Shown: in pieces, positions 18,638-27,822 of the stretch
How the letters are laid out: every line of letters begins with the position of its first letter
How positions within the stretch are numbered: position 1 is the first letter of the stretch
NCBI GenBank assembly: GCA_021774335.1
Contig: JAJFJD010000002.1
Location: 142,054 to 206,053 of the forward strand
DNA: 64,000 bases
Origin: Alphaproteobacteria bacterium
Lineage (GTDB): Bacteria; Pseudomonadota; Alphaproteobacteria; UBA8366
Direction: 5' to 3'
Position numbers and translations under genes: made by a program
The notes under the pieces: generated by a model
What the model was told of the DNA's origin: nothing
The model's database searches: none
Seen by the model: the letters and a program-made list of their open reading frames with translations, nothing else

Positions 18638-19486
18638 ATGGGATTTGTCAGTAATTCGATACAATGCATTGGCCCGCATGGCTTTCATCGCATGGCCTAT
18701 ACCGATTGGGGCGTCCCCGTGGCGGAGCGGGTCTTGTTCTGCGTGCACGGACTGACACGCAACGGTAGGGATTTCGACTACCTCGCCGCCGCGCTTGAGG
18801 ACCACTACCGGACGCTCTGTCCGGACGTTGCCGGGCGCGGCAAGAGCGCGCGCCTGAGCCATTCCGAAGACTATAACAATCGGCAATACGTGTCGGACGT
18901 GATGGCACTGTTCGCGCGTTCGGGGGCGGAGAGCATCGATTGGGTCGGCACGTCCATGGGCGGGATGATGGGCATGGTGGCGGCATCGATGCCGGGATCA
19001 CCGATCCGACGCCTGGTTTTGAACGATATCGGCCCGTGGCTGCCGAAGGCCGCGTTGCAGCGGATCGCCGATTATGTCGGATCGGTGCAGGAATTCGATG
19101 ATAAGGAGGGCGTCGAGGGGTATCTCCGTACGGTACATGCCCCGTTCGGTGCGTTGACGGATGATCAATGGCGTCATCTCGCCGAGCATAGTTCCCGACC
19201 GCGGGACGGTGGCGGCTACGAATTGGCGTGTGATCCGAAAATCGGCGACGCCTTTCAGTCGATGGCAATCGACGACGTCGACCTATGGGCCCTGTGGGAC
19301 ATGATCGAGTGTCCCGTCCTGGTCCTGCGCGGCGTCGATTCCGACCTGCTATCGGCCGACGTTGCGGAGGAAATGGCGCAGCGCGGCCCGAAGGCCGACG
19401 TCGTCGAGGTCGAGGGGTGTGGCCATGCACCGGCGCTGATGGACGGCGCGCAGATCGCGACCGTTCGCGATTGGCTGTTGGGTTAG
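18638..19486 (+). CDS. Alpha/beta fold hydrolase
   Basis: Hydrolase of 282 residues with the oxyanion segment HGLTRNGRDFD, nucleophile elbow GTSMGGMMG, an acid in LRGVDSDLL and the catalytic His in GCGHAP near the C-terminus. The fold matches soluble esterases and C-C hydrolases. It follows the decarboxylase by 9 bases and is probably co-transcribed with it. The functional link is unclear. Confidence 0.9.
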   Translation: MGFVSNSIQCIGPHGFHRMAYTDWGVPVAERVLFCVHGLTRNGRDFDYLAAALEDHYRTLCPDVAGRGKSARLSHSEDYNNRQYVSDVMALFARSGAESIDWVGTSMGGMMGMVAASMPGSPIRRLVLNDIGPWLPKAALQRIADYVGSVQEFDDKEGVEGYLRTVHAPFGALTDDQWRHLAEHSSRPRDGGGYELACDPKIGDAFQSMAIDDVDLWALWDMIECPVLVLRGVDSDLLSADVAEEMAQRGPKADVVEVEGCGHAPALMDGAQIATVRDWLLG

Positions 19487-19638
19487 GACTTGGTCCGATA
19501 GGCGGCTCACCACCGCGGCCATTTGCGGGCATCCCCGATTAGCGTGAGAATACTGCAGGAAATTCCAATCCGCTGATCCCAGAGCAATAGGTGCCCGTTC
19601 AAAGGGCGCCCGGATCACGGGCCAACCGGAGGTGCGCC

Positions 19639-21066
19639 ATGCCTGATCTCGATCTCTGTCTCAAATCCGCCACGGAGCTGCGGCGCATGCTTGGTACCCG
19701 CGAGCTGTCGTCGCGCGACCTCACCGAGGCATGCCTCGCACAGATCGAGCGCCTGCAGCCAAAGGTCAACGCCTTCGTCACGGTGGCCGGCGAGCAAGCG
19801 CTTGAGCAAGCCGCGGCGGCGGACGAGCGCGCGGCAAGTGGCGAAGAGCTGCCGGCGCTGCATGGACTGCCGCTCGCCGTGAAAGATCTTATTCGCACGC
19901 GGGGGCTGCGCACCACGTTCGGATCACTGCTCTATGCCGACTACGTTCCGGATACGGACGATTTGCTCGCGGAGCGCTATCGCGCAGCGGGCGCCGTCTT
20001 CATCGGCAAGACCAACACGCCCGAGTTCGGCTGCGGCGGCGGCCAGACGACCAACGCGGTCGCCGGCGACACGCGCAATCCTTACGATCTTGATCGTGCC
20101 TGCGGGTCCAGCAGCGGCGGTTCGGCGGTGGCGCTTGCGGCGCGGATGTCGCCGCTGGCCGATGGCAGCGATTTCGGCGGCTCGCTCCGCCATCCCGCCG
20201 GGCATTGTAACGTCGTCGGGTTCCGCCCGTCACCGGGGCGCGTCCCGTCCTATCCGGCCGAACTCGGTTGGTTCACGCTGCGCTCGGACGGACCCATGGG
20301 CCGTACTGTCGCCGACACGGCCTTGCTTTTGTCGGTACAGGCGGGGCCCGATCCACGGTCACCGATCGCGTTGCACGAACCCGGCGACCAATTCGCGCAA
20401 CCGCTCGACCGCGACTTCAAGGGTGTCCGCATCGCCTTCAGCCCCGACCTAGGCTTCCTGCCGGTGGACGAGCGCATCACCAAGATTTTTCATCAGCACC
20501 GCGCCACCTTCGAAGGACTCGGGATGGAGGTGGTCGACACGGCACCGGACCTGCGCGAAACCCTTGATGTCTTCAAGGTGCTGCGCGCCTGGCGGTACAC
20601 GCTCTCCCATGGCGACCGTGTCCGCGATCCTGCTAAGCGCGAGGTCATGAAGCCGGACTTGGTCTGGAATACCGAGGAAGGGTTCAAGATATCGGCCGAA
20701 GAGGTGGCGCGCGCCGAAGGCAAGCGCACCGAGCTCTACCATCATATGCGCACCTTCATGGACGATTACGACTTCCTTGTGATCCCAACCAATCCGACGC
20801 CGCCGTTACCGATCGGGCAGAAGTCGATCAAGGAAGTCGGTGGGAAGAAAATGGGCGATTACCTCGACGGCGGTGCGCTCAAGAGCGCAATTTCGACCGT
20901 CGGAAATCCCAGCATCTCGATGCCTGCCGGATTTACCGAGGAGGGGTGGCCCGTGGGAATTCAGATTGTGGGACGGCACCAGGCCGATCTCTCGGTGCTG
21001 CAGCTCGCGCATGCCTTCGAGCAGGCGACACGCGTGGGCGAAACTCTGCCATCGGTACTTGACTAG
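19639..21066 (+). CDS. Amidase (amidase-signature family)
   Basis: A 475-residue Ser-Ser-Lys amidase. The Lys lies in GLPLAVKDLI near residue 80, the Gly/Ser stretch is GSSSGGSAVALAA, and the cis-Ser follows in SDFGGSLRHPAG. GGAGG lies 6-7 bases before ATG 19639, which fixes the start. Substrates range from aryl and fatty amides to glutamyl-tRNA, but the lack of GatB/GatC neighbours argues against a GatA role. It is convergent with the Fe-S protein gene. Confidence 0.93.
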   Translation: MPDLDLCLKSATELRRMLGTRELSSRDLTEACLAQIERLQPKVNAFVTVAGEQALEQAAAADERAASGEELPALHGLPLAVKDLIRTRGLRTTFGSLLYADYVPDTDDLLAERYRAAGAVFIGKTNTPEFGCGGGQTTNAVAGDTRNPYDLDRACGSSSGGSAVALAARMSPLADGSDFGGSLRHPAGHCNVVGFRPSPGRVPSYPAELGWFTLRSDGPMGRTVADTALLLSVQAGPDPRSPIALHEPGDQFAQPLDRDFKGVRIAFSPDLGFLPVDERITKIFHQHRATFEGLGMEVVDTAPDLRETLDVFKVLRAWRYTLSHGDRVRDPAKREVMKPDLVWNTEEGFKISAEEVARAEGKRTELYHHMRTFMDDYDFLVIPTNPTPPLPIGQKSIKEVGGKKMGDYLDGGALKSAISTVGNPSISMPAGFTEEGWPVGIQIVGRHQADLSVLQLAHAFEQATRVGETLPSVLD

Positions 21067-21083
21067 GAAGGTATTCGATCGTT

Positions 21084-22418
21084 TTACCGGCTGATCCCGC
21101 CCAGGGTCGGCACGCTATCTAGGATATCTTTCGCGATCACGTCGCGCAGCGTCTCGAGATCGAGCCGATGGATATCGATGAGGTCGGCGGTATCGGTGAT
21201 GATTGCGTCAATATCCCCCATGACCTGCAAGCGCTTGTACAGGTCGGGAATATGGATGCCCATGCTTTCGCCGATCAGTTCCATGAAATTCAGGGTTTCG
21301 AACGAGACCTGCGACTGAAACTTGATCAACTCGCGGTGACAGCCATGGAAGATCGACGCAAAGGTCGTGACGCCGGCGGCGGCGGCGGCCTTGAACTCCA
21401 TCTCGCGTAGGTCGGCTTTGTATTCCGGCACGACGCCGAGATGGCTCGCCTGTGTACTGACGATGGGCACATCCAGTTCGACCACTTCCAGGTCGGGAAT
21501 GGCGCTCAGGACATTTTTTACCGCCGCATTGATGCCGGGGAGGGCCGAGCGTTCCTGCAGCGCGACGCGTTTGGGGACGGGATTCACGAAGAGCGGGCGG
21601 AGCGCGTCGAGGTTCTCGTCGAAAAATTCGGTAATTGGATTCAGGTCGAATGGCATCGTGCCATGCGATTTTTCGTAGGCGGGCAACGCCACCTCGCCGA
21701 TTTGTATCTGACAGCTCGGACACCAGGAAATGACTCGGGCGGCGCGCGGTCGTCCCAGCCGTTCGATCGTGCTAAAGCCGATGCGGCCGGCGATCTTCGC
21801 ATCACCCTGCTTAAAGTGCTGAATGCCGCAACAGGTGGAGGCACCGCCCATCACCTCATAGGTGACGCCGAGCGCATCCAGGACATCGAGGATGAGCAGG
21901 GCGATGTGGGGTGTCTTGATAACGTTGCACCCGGCATAGAACACGATATCCGGCGGGTCCGCCGGGTAGTCGCCATCACGCAGCAGGGGCGGGTTCAGGC
22001 GCGCATGGACCTCCGGGGAGAGCAGGAGGCGCGATATCATCCGCGTCGACCGGTTCATGTTGTTGAAGAACTTCTTGGCGCCATGACGAACCACCTCATC
22101 GCCAAGCCGTTCCTTGGCGGCGACGCGCGCCATGTTGACCATGAAGCGCGGATTGACGCCGTAGTCGCAGGCCGGGATGCACTTACCGCTGTTCGTGCAG
22201 ACCTCGGCAAATCGCTCGGCGTCAGGCGTTCCCGGGCCGCCGGACAGGAGATCCAGCATGCCGCCGACGATTTCGCGGGCGTTTCCCGCATCGAGCCCGG
22301 CGGGGCCGACCATAGGGCACGCCTCGACGCATTTTCCGCACTTCGTGCAGGCGTCGAGCGTGTCTTGCACGCGACTGCCGACCGCTTCGAGGAATTTTAC
22401 GCTGCCGTCTTCCGGCAC
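21084..22418 (-). CDS. (Fe-S)-binding protein with CCG domains (heterodisulfide-reductase-subunit/GlpC-like)
   Basis: A 444-residue electron-transfer protein. Residues 24-34 hold a full ferredoxin motif, C24, C27, C30, C34 (CTKCGKCVEACP). The second cluster motif at 74-84 reads C74, S77, C80, C84 (CTNSGKCIPAC), with Ser where the second Cys is expected. Two CCG-like regions follow: GGASTCCGIQHF at about residue 190 and FHGCHRELI at about 355. Such proteins pass electrons to or from flavoprotein dehydrogenases. The flavoprotein at 23891 on the same strand, one gene upstream, is a candidate partner (inference). Start ATG 22418. Confidence 0.88.
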   Translation of the reverse strand: MPEDGSVKFLEAVGSRVQDTLDACTKCGKCVEACPMVGPAGLDAGNAREIVGGMLDLLSGGPGTPDAERFAEVCTNSGKCIPACDYGVNPRFMVNMARVAAKERLGDEVVRHGAKKFFNNMNRSTRMISRLLLSPEVHARLNPPLLRDGDYPADPPDIVFYAGCNVIKTPHIALLILDVLDALGVTYEVMGGASTCCGIQHFKQGDAKIAGRIGFSTIERLGRPRAARVISWCPSCQIQIGEVALPAYEKSHGTMPFDLNPITEFFDENLDALRPLFVNPVPKRVALQERSALPGINAAVKNVLSAIPDLEVVELDVPIVSTQASHLGVVPEYKADLREMEFKAAAAAGVTTFASIFHGCHRELIKFQSQVSFETLNFMELIGESMGIHIPDLYKRLQVMGDIDAIITDTADLIDIHRLDLETLRDVIAKDILDSVPTLGGISR

Positions 22419-22492
22419 TATGAGCCCCTATATCAAACGCTGTTACCGTTCGCACTCTAGGCAGGTCGCGTCATACGCGTCAAAGAGCCGCG

Positions 22493-23791
22493 CTATCCGA
22501 ACACCGGCAGGTCGAGCGCCTGTGCGGCCCACCGGGCAGTGCCGAGAAGCGTGGATTCGTCACCATGCGGACCGACAAATTGTACGCCAAGGGGCATGCC
22601 ATGCGGCCCGTCGGTGACGGGAACCGTAAGACACGGGACATGCAAGGCGGTCCACGTCCGATTGAACACGGAGTCCCCCGTCGAGTGTAGGCCGATCGGT
22701 GCTTCGCCCACAGCGCTCGGGGTCAGGATGATCTCGCCGGCTGCAAAAAGTTCCGGCAACTGGGCCCGGCACCGCTCGACTGTCGCAATAGTGTCCGCGG
22801 CCTCAGCCGTCGACGTTTCGAGTCCCCGCTCGATCATCGACCGAAAACCATCACTCAACGCATCGCGATGATGCGCCCATTCGTGCTGAAAGGCTTGCGA
22901 TGCCTCTTTCGCCATGATGATGCGCTGGCATGGTCCGACACGGCCGAAAGCTTCCGGTAGAACGACGTCGCGAACGACAGCGCCAGCCTTTCCAAGACGC
23001 GCTGCCGTCTCTTCCAGGAGTGATTGCGTTTCCGGGTCCGCCGACTCCCAGTCGGCCGTTCGCACGAAGGCGATCTTCGGCTTTTCTACCGAGACCGGTA
23101 CAGACGGCGCCCGGTCGGCCAACACGCCGGATACAACCGGTACGTCATCAAGGCTCCGCACCATGAACCCGATGGTATCCAACCCGGGCGCCAACGGTTT
23201 AACACCGGTCGTGTCATACAGGCCCCATGCCGGTTTGTAGCCGACCACACCGTTAAACGCGGATGGCCGGATTACCGATCCTCCGGTCTGGGTGCCGAGG
23301 GCCAGCGGCAGCATAAAGTCACCGACCGCGGCGGCGGAGCCGCTCGACGATCCGCCGGGCGTCCGGGAGCTGTCGCGTGGATGCCGCGTCTTGCCGGGAA
23401 AGCTGGAGGCGAACTCCGTGGTCACGGTCTTGCCGAGAATAATCGCGCCGGCCTTCCGCAACCGCGACACGCAGACGGCGTCCTGTGCCGGTCGGTGCCC
23501 CTTGTATATCGGAGAGTTACATTCGGTCGGCATATCCGCGGTATTGATGATATCTTTTATCCCGACGGGAATCCCATAGAGCGGGCCGGTGCCATGGGCC
23601 TCTCCAATCCGCCGGGCAGCATCGATCGCGGCCTCCGTGTCGTAACGGACAAAGGCTCCGACCGCCGCTTCGCGCTCACTTATCCGGTCGAGACAACTCT
23701 CCAGAAGTGCCTCGGGCGTCAGCTCACCCGCAGTGAATGCAGCGGATGCGGCTGTGATTGACAACTCATACGGGGGGGCCTTCATCGGCAT
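22493..23791 (-). CDS. Amidase (amidase-signature family)
   Basis: A 432-residue amidase-signature hydrolase. The triad Lys is in GIPVGIKDIINT, the Gly/Ser segment is PGGSSSGSAAAV, and the cis-Ser is in TQTGGSVIRPS. It is about 40 residues shorter than the other two amidases here, the difference lying in the C-terminal half. It is placed between the Fe-S protein and the flavoprotein genes on the same strand, with gaps of 74 and 99 bases, suggesting one catabolic operon of flavoprotein, amidase and Fe-S protein. Confidence 0.92.
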   Translation of the reverse strand: MPMKAPPYELSITAASAAFTAGELTPEALLESCLDRISEREAAVGAFVRYDTEAAIDAARRIGEAHGTGPLYGIPVGIKDIINTADMPTECNSPIYKGHRPAQDAVCVSRLRKAGAIILGKTVTTEFASSFPGKTRHPRDSSRTPGGSSSGSAAAVGDFMLPLALGTQTGGSVIRPSAFNGVVGYKPAWGLYDTTGVKPLAPGLDTIGFMVRSLDDVPVVSGVLADRAPSVPVSVEKPKIAFVRTADWESADPETQSLLEETAARLGKAGAVVRDVVLPEAFGRVGPCQRIIMAKEASQAFQHEWAHHRDALSDGFRSMIERGLETSTAEAADTIATVERCRAQLPELFAAGEIILTPSAVGEAPIGLHSTGDSVFNRTWTALHVPCLTVPVTDGPHGMPLGVQFVGPHGDESTLLGTARWAAQALDLPVFG

Positions 23792-23890
23792 GCGTCGTGT
23801 CCAATTCGCTCAGCTTCCACAACTCGGTCGGTCCGGTAACGGGGCCGGATTATAGATTCATCGAGGCCACCGACCGTCCCGATCACCTTA

Positions 23891-25468
23891 CTATGTCGAG
23901 GCGGGGAGCGCCGCTGCTTCGCGTGCCGCAATGCGGCCGGTAATGAAACATTCCGAAAGGTTGCCGCCGCCAAGATACAGGCTGCCCCAAATGCTGCCGA
24001 GTTCGCCGGCTTCGAACAGTCGGGGTATGGGCTCGCCATAGGTATTTAGAATCCGCTGTTTGGTATCGTGCCTCGGGCCGCCTTGGGTATTGGACACGAC
24101 GGGCCATACTTCGGCGACATAGAAGGGCGGTTTCTGAATCGGCATCATCATTTCGGTGGGACGATCGAAATCATCGTCATCGCCGCGCTCACACTGGGCG
24201 TTCCATCGATCGAGTGTTGCCTGAACCGTTTCCTCCGAGACGTCGATACACTCAGCCAATTCCGTTATCGAATTCGCCTGTTTGAGAATACCCGACTGGA
24301 CTTCTTTCAGATTGTCGTCGCTCCAGATGTAGGGCTCCGCCTCGCGATCGTTGTAAACCGCCTGTCCCAACGGATACATCTTCCGGCCGTCATCATCGAC
24401 GATGACGTAGGCCGGTATATTGGGGAAGCTCTGCGTCTGCGGGTCATAGAGGTCGAGCGGACGATGCCCGGTATCTTGGACATAGGGCGGGGCTTCGTTC
24501 ATGAAGCGCTTGCCCCGCTTGTTCAAGACGATCCAAGACATCTTGACCGCCTTGCTCAAGTTGGCCGGCACAGCCGCGCCGTCGATCGTTCCTTCCGGGC
24601 GCCAGTCCGGCAGGCGTTTCATCCGAAAACATGTCGCGTGCTTCGGATCGGGGTGGAGCATCCCGTAAGATCCATGGAAATGCCACATATGCCAAAGGTC
24701 TGCGCCGACATCCTGCGCCATGCGGATGCCGTCGCCGGTGTTCCCGCGGTTGGCGGCCGAATGGACCGGGGTGATTTGCCAATACTGTTTTTGCATTTCC
24801 GCATTCGCTTCAAAACCGCCGCAGGCGAGGATCACGCCCTGGCGCGCTCTGACGCGGTGTAATGCGCCGTCCTTTTCGAACGTCACGCCGGTCACATTGC
24901 CGCTGCCGTCGGTCGTCAGGCGCTGCGCGGCGTATTCGACGCGGACATCGATTGCGCGCTTGTTGACGTTGTCTTCCACGACCTTGAACAGCAACGGGCC
25001 CCGGTTGCGTCCTTGGACATGGGGATATCCCGTACGCGGATCGAATCCGGGCACCTCGGCGATTTCGATCGCACCGAACGTATCGAACCCGGGATAAGGG
25101 TAGTTCCCCGGATGGTGCCGGGCTTCACACACCGCATCGTTGACCTTAGCAAGGCCGCGGACGTAGTCGGCCAGGCCGATCAACTCGTCGGCGAAGACGC
25201 GCAATATCGCGTCACCCGTGCGATCGTCGCAGCTTGCTTTGAGATAGGCGAAGGCGTCGTCGGCGTCGTCCGCGATACGGATACCGCCGCCAGCCGTGAT
25301 CGATATGCCGCCGGGGTCCGGCATTTTCTCCGCCAGCAAAACCGAACAACCCTGGTCGCTGGCTTCGATCGCCGCGGCGCCCCCGGCAAACCCGTAACCA
25401 ACGACGATGATATCGAATTCCTCGTCGAAATGGTCCCCGTACTTATCCGGCTGGTTGTTCTTGGTCAT
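23891..25468 (-). CDS. FAD-dependent oxidoreductase (fumarate reductase/3-ketosteroid dehydrogenase flavoprotein family)
   Basis: A 525-residue flavoprotein with an N-terminal FAD-binding GYGFAGGAAAIEA and the family C-terminal block EAGELGSIWGS followed by GGNLSECFITGRIAA. The FAD_binding_2 active-site region TQGGPRHD, near residue 445, resembles fumarate, urocanate and ketosteroid dehydrogenases. GGAGGA lies 7 bases before ATG 25468, so an in-frame start ten codons upstream is rejected. No signal peptide or heme motif is visible, so it is probably cytoplasmic and may use the nearby Fe-S protein. The substrate is unknown. Confidence 0.9.
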   Translation of the reverse strand: MTKNNQPDKYGDHFDEEFDIIVVGYGFAGGAAAIEASDQGCSVLLAEKMPDPGGISITAGGGIRIADDADDAFAYLKASCDDRTGDAILRVFADELIGLADYVRGLAKVNDAVCEARHHPGNYPYPGFDTFGAIEIAEVPGFDPRTGYPHVQGRNRGPLLFKVVEDNVNKRAIDVRVEYAAQRLTTDGSGNVTGVTFEKDGALHRVRARQGVILACGGFEANAEMQKQYWQITPVHSAANRGNTGDGIRMAQDVGADLWHMWHFHGSYGMLHPDPKHATCFRMKRLPDWRPEGTIDGAAVPANLSKAVKMSWIVLNKRGKRFMNEAPPYVQDTGHRPLDLYDPQTQSFPNIPAYVIVDDDGRKMYPLGQAVYNDREAEPYIWSDDNLKEVQSGILKQANSITELAECIDVSEETVQATLDRWNAQCERGDDDDFDRPTEMMMPIQKPPFYVAEVWPVVSNTQGGPRHDTKQRILNTYGEPIPRLFEAGELGSIWGSLYLGGGNLSECFITGRIAAREAAALPAST

Positions 25469-25698
25469 GTTTTTGATCCTCCGAGGGCGAAGCGTCATGG
25501 CTGGAATTGGGAAATAGGATTTGCCCGGTCAACGGCCCATCATAGTCGTGAATTCCAGCTTTCTGCTACTCGGGCAGTTCGGTGCTACATTAGTGTCAGA
25601 GAATTTAGATGCGCACACGGCGCGGTCCAACTGCACCGTTACGCGGTTGAGATGAACATGAGCGAACGTCGCGCGATAGACGACGGATGAGGTCCAGA

Positions 25699-26817
25699 AT
25701 GACAGCAACAATTAGTAAGGTTGAGGTATTCGGCGTAGCGATGCCTTTGGTGGGCACGTTTACAAGCGGTGGTGTGTCCAAGAGTGCCACCAAATGCGTG
25801 GTGGTGCGCCTCACGGACAGCGACGGTGGGATCGGCATCAGCAGCATCGATCCCTCTGGCAGAGCGAAGTCGCCCAACACGGCACAGGAACTTGCCGCCG
25901 CCGTTCGCGATCGTCTCGGCCCGGCGATGATCGGGGAAGACCCGGTCAACATCAATCGGATGTTTGAAATCGCCGCCAAGCTGATCCCAACACAGCCCTC
26001 CGCCGCGGCCGCAATGGAGATGGCGTGTATCGAGCTTGTCTGCCGGCGGACGGGAATGGCCTTCCATGACTATGTGGGCGGGGCCGTCCTCGACGAGGTG
26101 TTGTTCAATGCCTGGGTCGGCGAGTTGCCGCCCGACGAAGCGGCGGCCGAAGCGAAGCAGTGGCAGGACGCCGGTTTCAAATCCATGAAAATCAAGGTTG
26201 GCAACGACGTCGCCAAGGACAGCGCTCGCGTCGCGGCGGTACGGGATGCCGTCGGCTCTGATGTGAAACTGCGCATGGATGCCAACCAGCAATGCAATGT
26301 GGAACAGGCGCTGGCGCTATGCCATGCCGTCAAATCCTGCGATATGCAGTTGTTCGAACAGCCGACGCCGAAAGACGACCTCGAAGGATTGGCGAAGGTC
26401 CGGCGGGAAGGCGGTATTGCCATCATGGCCGATGAATCGATCAGCGATCATGAAAGCCTGATCCGGGTCATCAACGCGGACTGCGCCGATTTCGTGAAGT
26501 TCGGGATCACGCAGGCCGGCGGCCTGCTGCCGTCCGCGCGCATGATCTCGACCGCGGAGGCGGCTGGTCTTCAGGTCGTCATGGGGCACGGGTTCGGGCT
26601 GGACCTCAGCACGATCGCGGAGATCATGATCGGCGCCACGTCGCGCAATATCCTGCCGGGATTGGAATGCGTGGGCCCGCTCAAGGTGACCGATACGGTG
26701 GCCACGACCCGGCTCGATATCGGCAAGGGCAGCATTGCGCTGCCGTCCGGACCGGGCCTCGGCATCGAACTCGATGACGCGAAGTTGGCGCAATACAATC
26801 TGTCGGATCAGGCCTAA
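25699..26817 (+). CDS. Mandelate racemase/muconate lactonizing enzyme family protein
   Basis: Enolase-superfamily enzyme of 372 residues. The catalytic KxK pair is MKIKVG; metal ligands are in MDANQ (Asp), FEQP (Glu) and ADES (Asp/Glu); the opposite catalytic Lys is likely in FVKFGI. This arrangement suits the MLE subgroup, which includes cycloisomerases, dipeptide epimerases and N-succinylamino-acid racemases. The start is ATG 25699; ATG 25687 is four codons upstream. It is divergent from the flavoprotein operon across 230 bases, a likely shared control region. Confidence 0.92.
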   Translation: MTATISKVEVFGVAMPLVGTFTSGGVSKSATKCVVVRLTDSDGGIGISSIDPSGRAKSPNTAQELAAAVRDRLGPAMIGEDPVNINRMFEIAAKLIPTQPSAAAAMEMACIELVCRRTGMAFHDYVGGAVLDEVLFNAWVGELPPDEAAAEAKQWQDAGFKSMKIKVGNDVAKDSARVAAVRDAVGSDVKLRMDANQQCNVEQALALCHAVKSCDMQLFEQPTPKDDLEGLAKVRREGGIAIMADESISDHESLIRVINADCADFVKFGITQAGGLLPSARMISTAEAAGLQVVMGHGFGLDLSTIAEIMIGATSRNILPGLECVGPLKVTDTVATTRLDIGKGSIALPSGPGLGIELDDAKLAQYNLSDQA

Positions 26818-27282
26818 CCGGCGCTCAGACCGATCATTGAACCTTTCGCTCCCTTTCCTCGGTCTCGGTGTCAGAACGAGGCGTGCGGTGGCTAGTCCTG
26901 CGCCGGCACTACCCTGAACTCACCGTTGTTCGGGAATATGCGGTATGAGCGCGCTGGTTTAGGAACCGGAGGTCAGTAACGGCCTCCGAAGTATCCGCAT
27001 TTTGCCGGAATCCGACGCTTCGACACCCATCGTGGCGCGACGCTGACCTCATGGGTATCGGCCTAGCAATCACACGAATTGGTTGGTTGAATTTTCAACC
27101 TTCGTTACACTCAATGGGTTTACTTATTCTTAGACTTTTGAGGCTAAACTATTCGATAATAAGAGATAATTTGAGGTCGATTTAATGTAGTTGGGCATTC
27201 GACCGGGCCGACCTGTAACAATCGGTACAGACCAATATATCGCCTGGCGAGGCAATTGTACCCACATCAATTGGGGACTTAC
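26818..27282. other. 465-base gap without a gene; two inverted repeats
   Basis: No convincing reading frame. An imperfect stem CGGAGG/CCTCCG at 26967-26988 may be a weak terminator for the upstream gene. A 16-base palindrome, GGTTGAATTTTCAACC, lies at 27085-27100. The last 150 bases are AT-rich compared with the flanks and probably hold the promoter of the PAS/chemoreceptor pair. Confidence 0.6.
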
Positions 27283-27810
27283 ATGACCAAACCGACGGGC
27301 CGCGAGGTCTTTTTCGATAAAGATGATTTGATCGTCAGTAAGACCAACCTGAAGGGTCACATCACATACGCCAATAAGACCTTCCTTGAAATCGCCGACT
27401 ATACGGAGGCGGAAGTAATTGGCCAGCCACACAATTTGATCCGGCATCCGGATATGCCGCGCTGCGTCTTCAAATTGTTGTGGGATACCGTCCAAGCCGG
27501 AACGGAAATCTTTGCCTATGTGGTGAACATGACAAAGCACGGTGATCATTATTGGGTCTTGGCGCATGTCACGCCGAGCTATGACCCGAAGGGCGGCATC
27601 GTCGGGTACCATTCGACCCGCCGCGTGCCCAACCCTCGAACAATCCAAGACATCATCGTGCCGCTCTATCGGGATTTGGTCCAGATCGAGGAGGGCCACA
27701 CCAACCGCAAGGACGGTATGGACGCCTCCTATCGGAGGTTGGTGGAAATCCTGGCCGAGAGGAATGTCCCCTACGATGAGTTTGTCGCGGACCTAGCGAA
27801 AGCCGCGTGA
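27283..27810 (+). CDS. PAS-domain protein (aerotaxis-receptor sensor type)
   Basis: A soluble 175-residue sensor that is essentially one PAS domain. The run NLIRHPDMPRCVFKLLWDT and the later NMTKHGDHYWVLAHVTP are the FAD-binding PAS motifs of the E. coli aerotaxis receptor Aer. The C-terminal 55 residues form a short helical tail with no membrane segment. GGGGA lies 6 bases before ATG 27283. It is 12 bases upstream of a soluble chemoreceptor gene, so sensor and signaller are split across two polypeptides. Confidence 0.92.
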   Translation: MTKPTGREVFFDKDDLIVSKTNLKGHITYANKTFLEIADYTEAEVIGQPHNLIRHPDMPRCVFKLLWDTVQAGTEIFAYVVNMTKHGDHYWVLAHVTPSYDPKGGIVGYHSTRRVPNPRTIQDIIVPLYRDLVQIEEGHTNRKDGMDASYRRLVEILAERNVPYDEFVADLAKAA

Positions 27811-27822
27811 AGAGGAATTGAA

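Noticed and set aside
17546..18886. 446-codon open frame antisense to the decarboxylase and hydrolase genes
   Set aside because: Arg/His-rich composition, no motif, and it lies opposite two well-supported genes.
21441..22460. 339-codon open frame antisense to the Fe-S protein gene
   Set aside because: Mirror of a strongly coding GC-rich gene; no domain or ribosome site.
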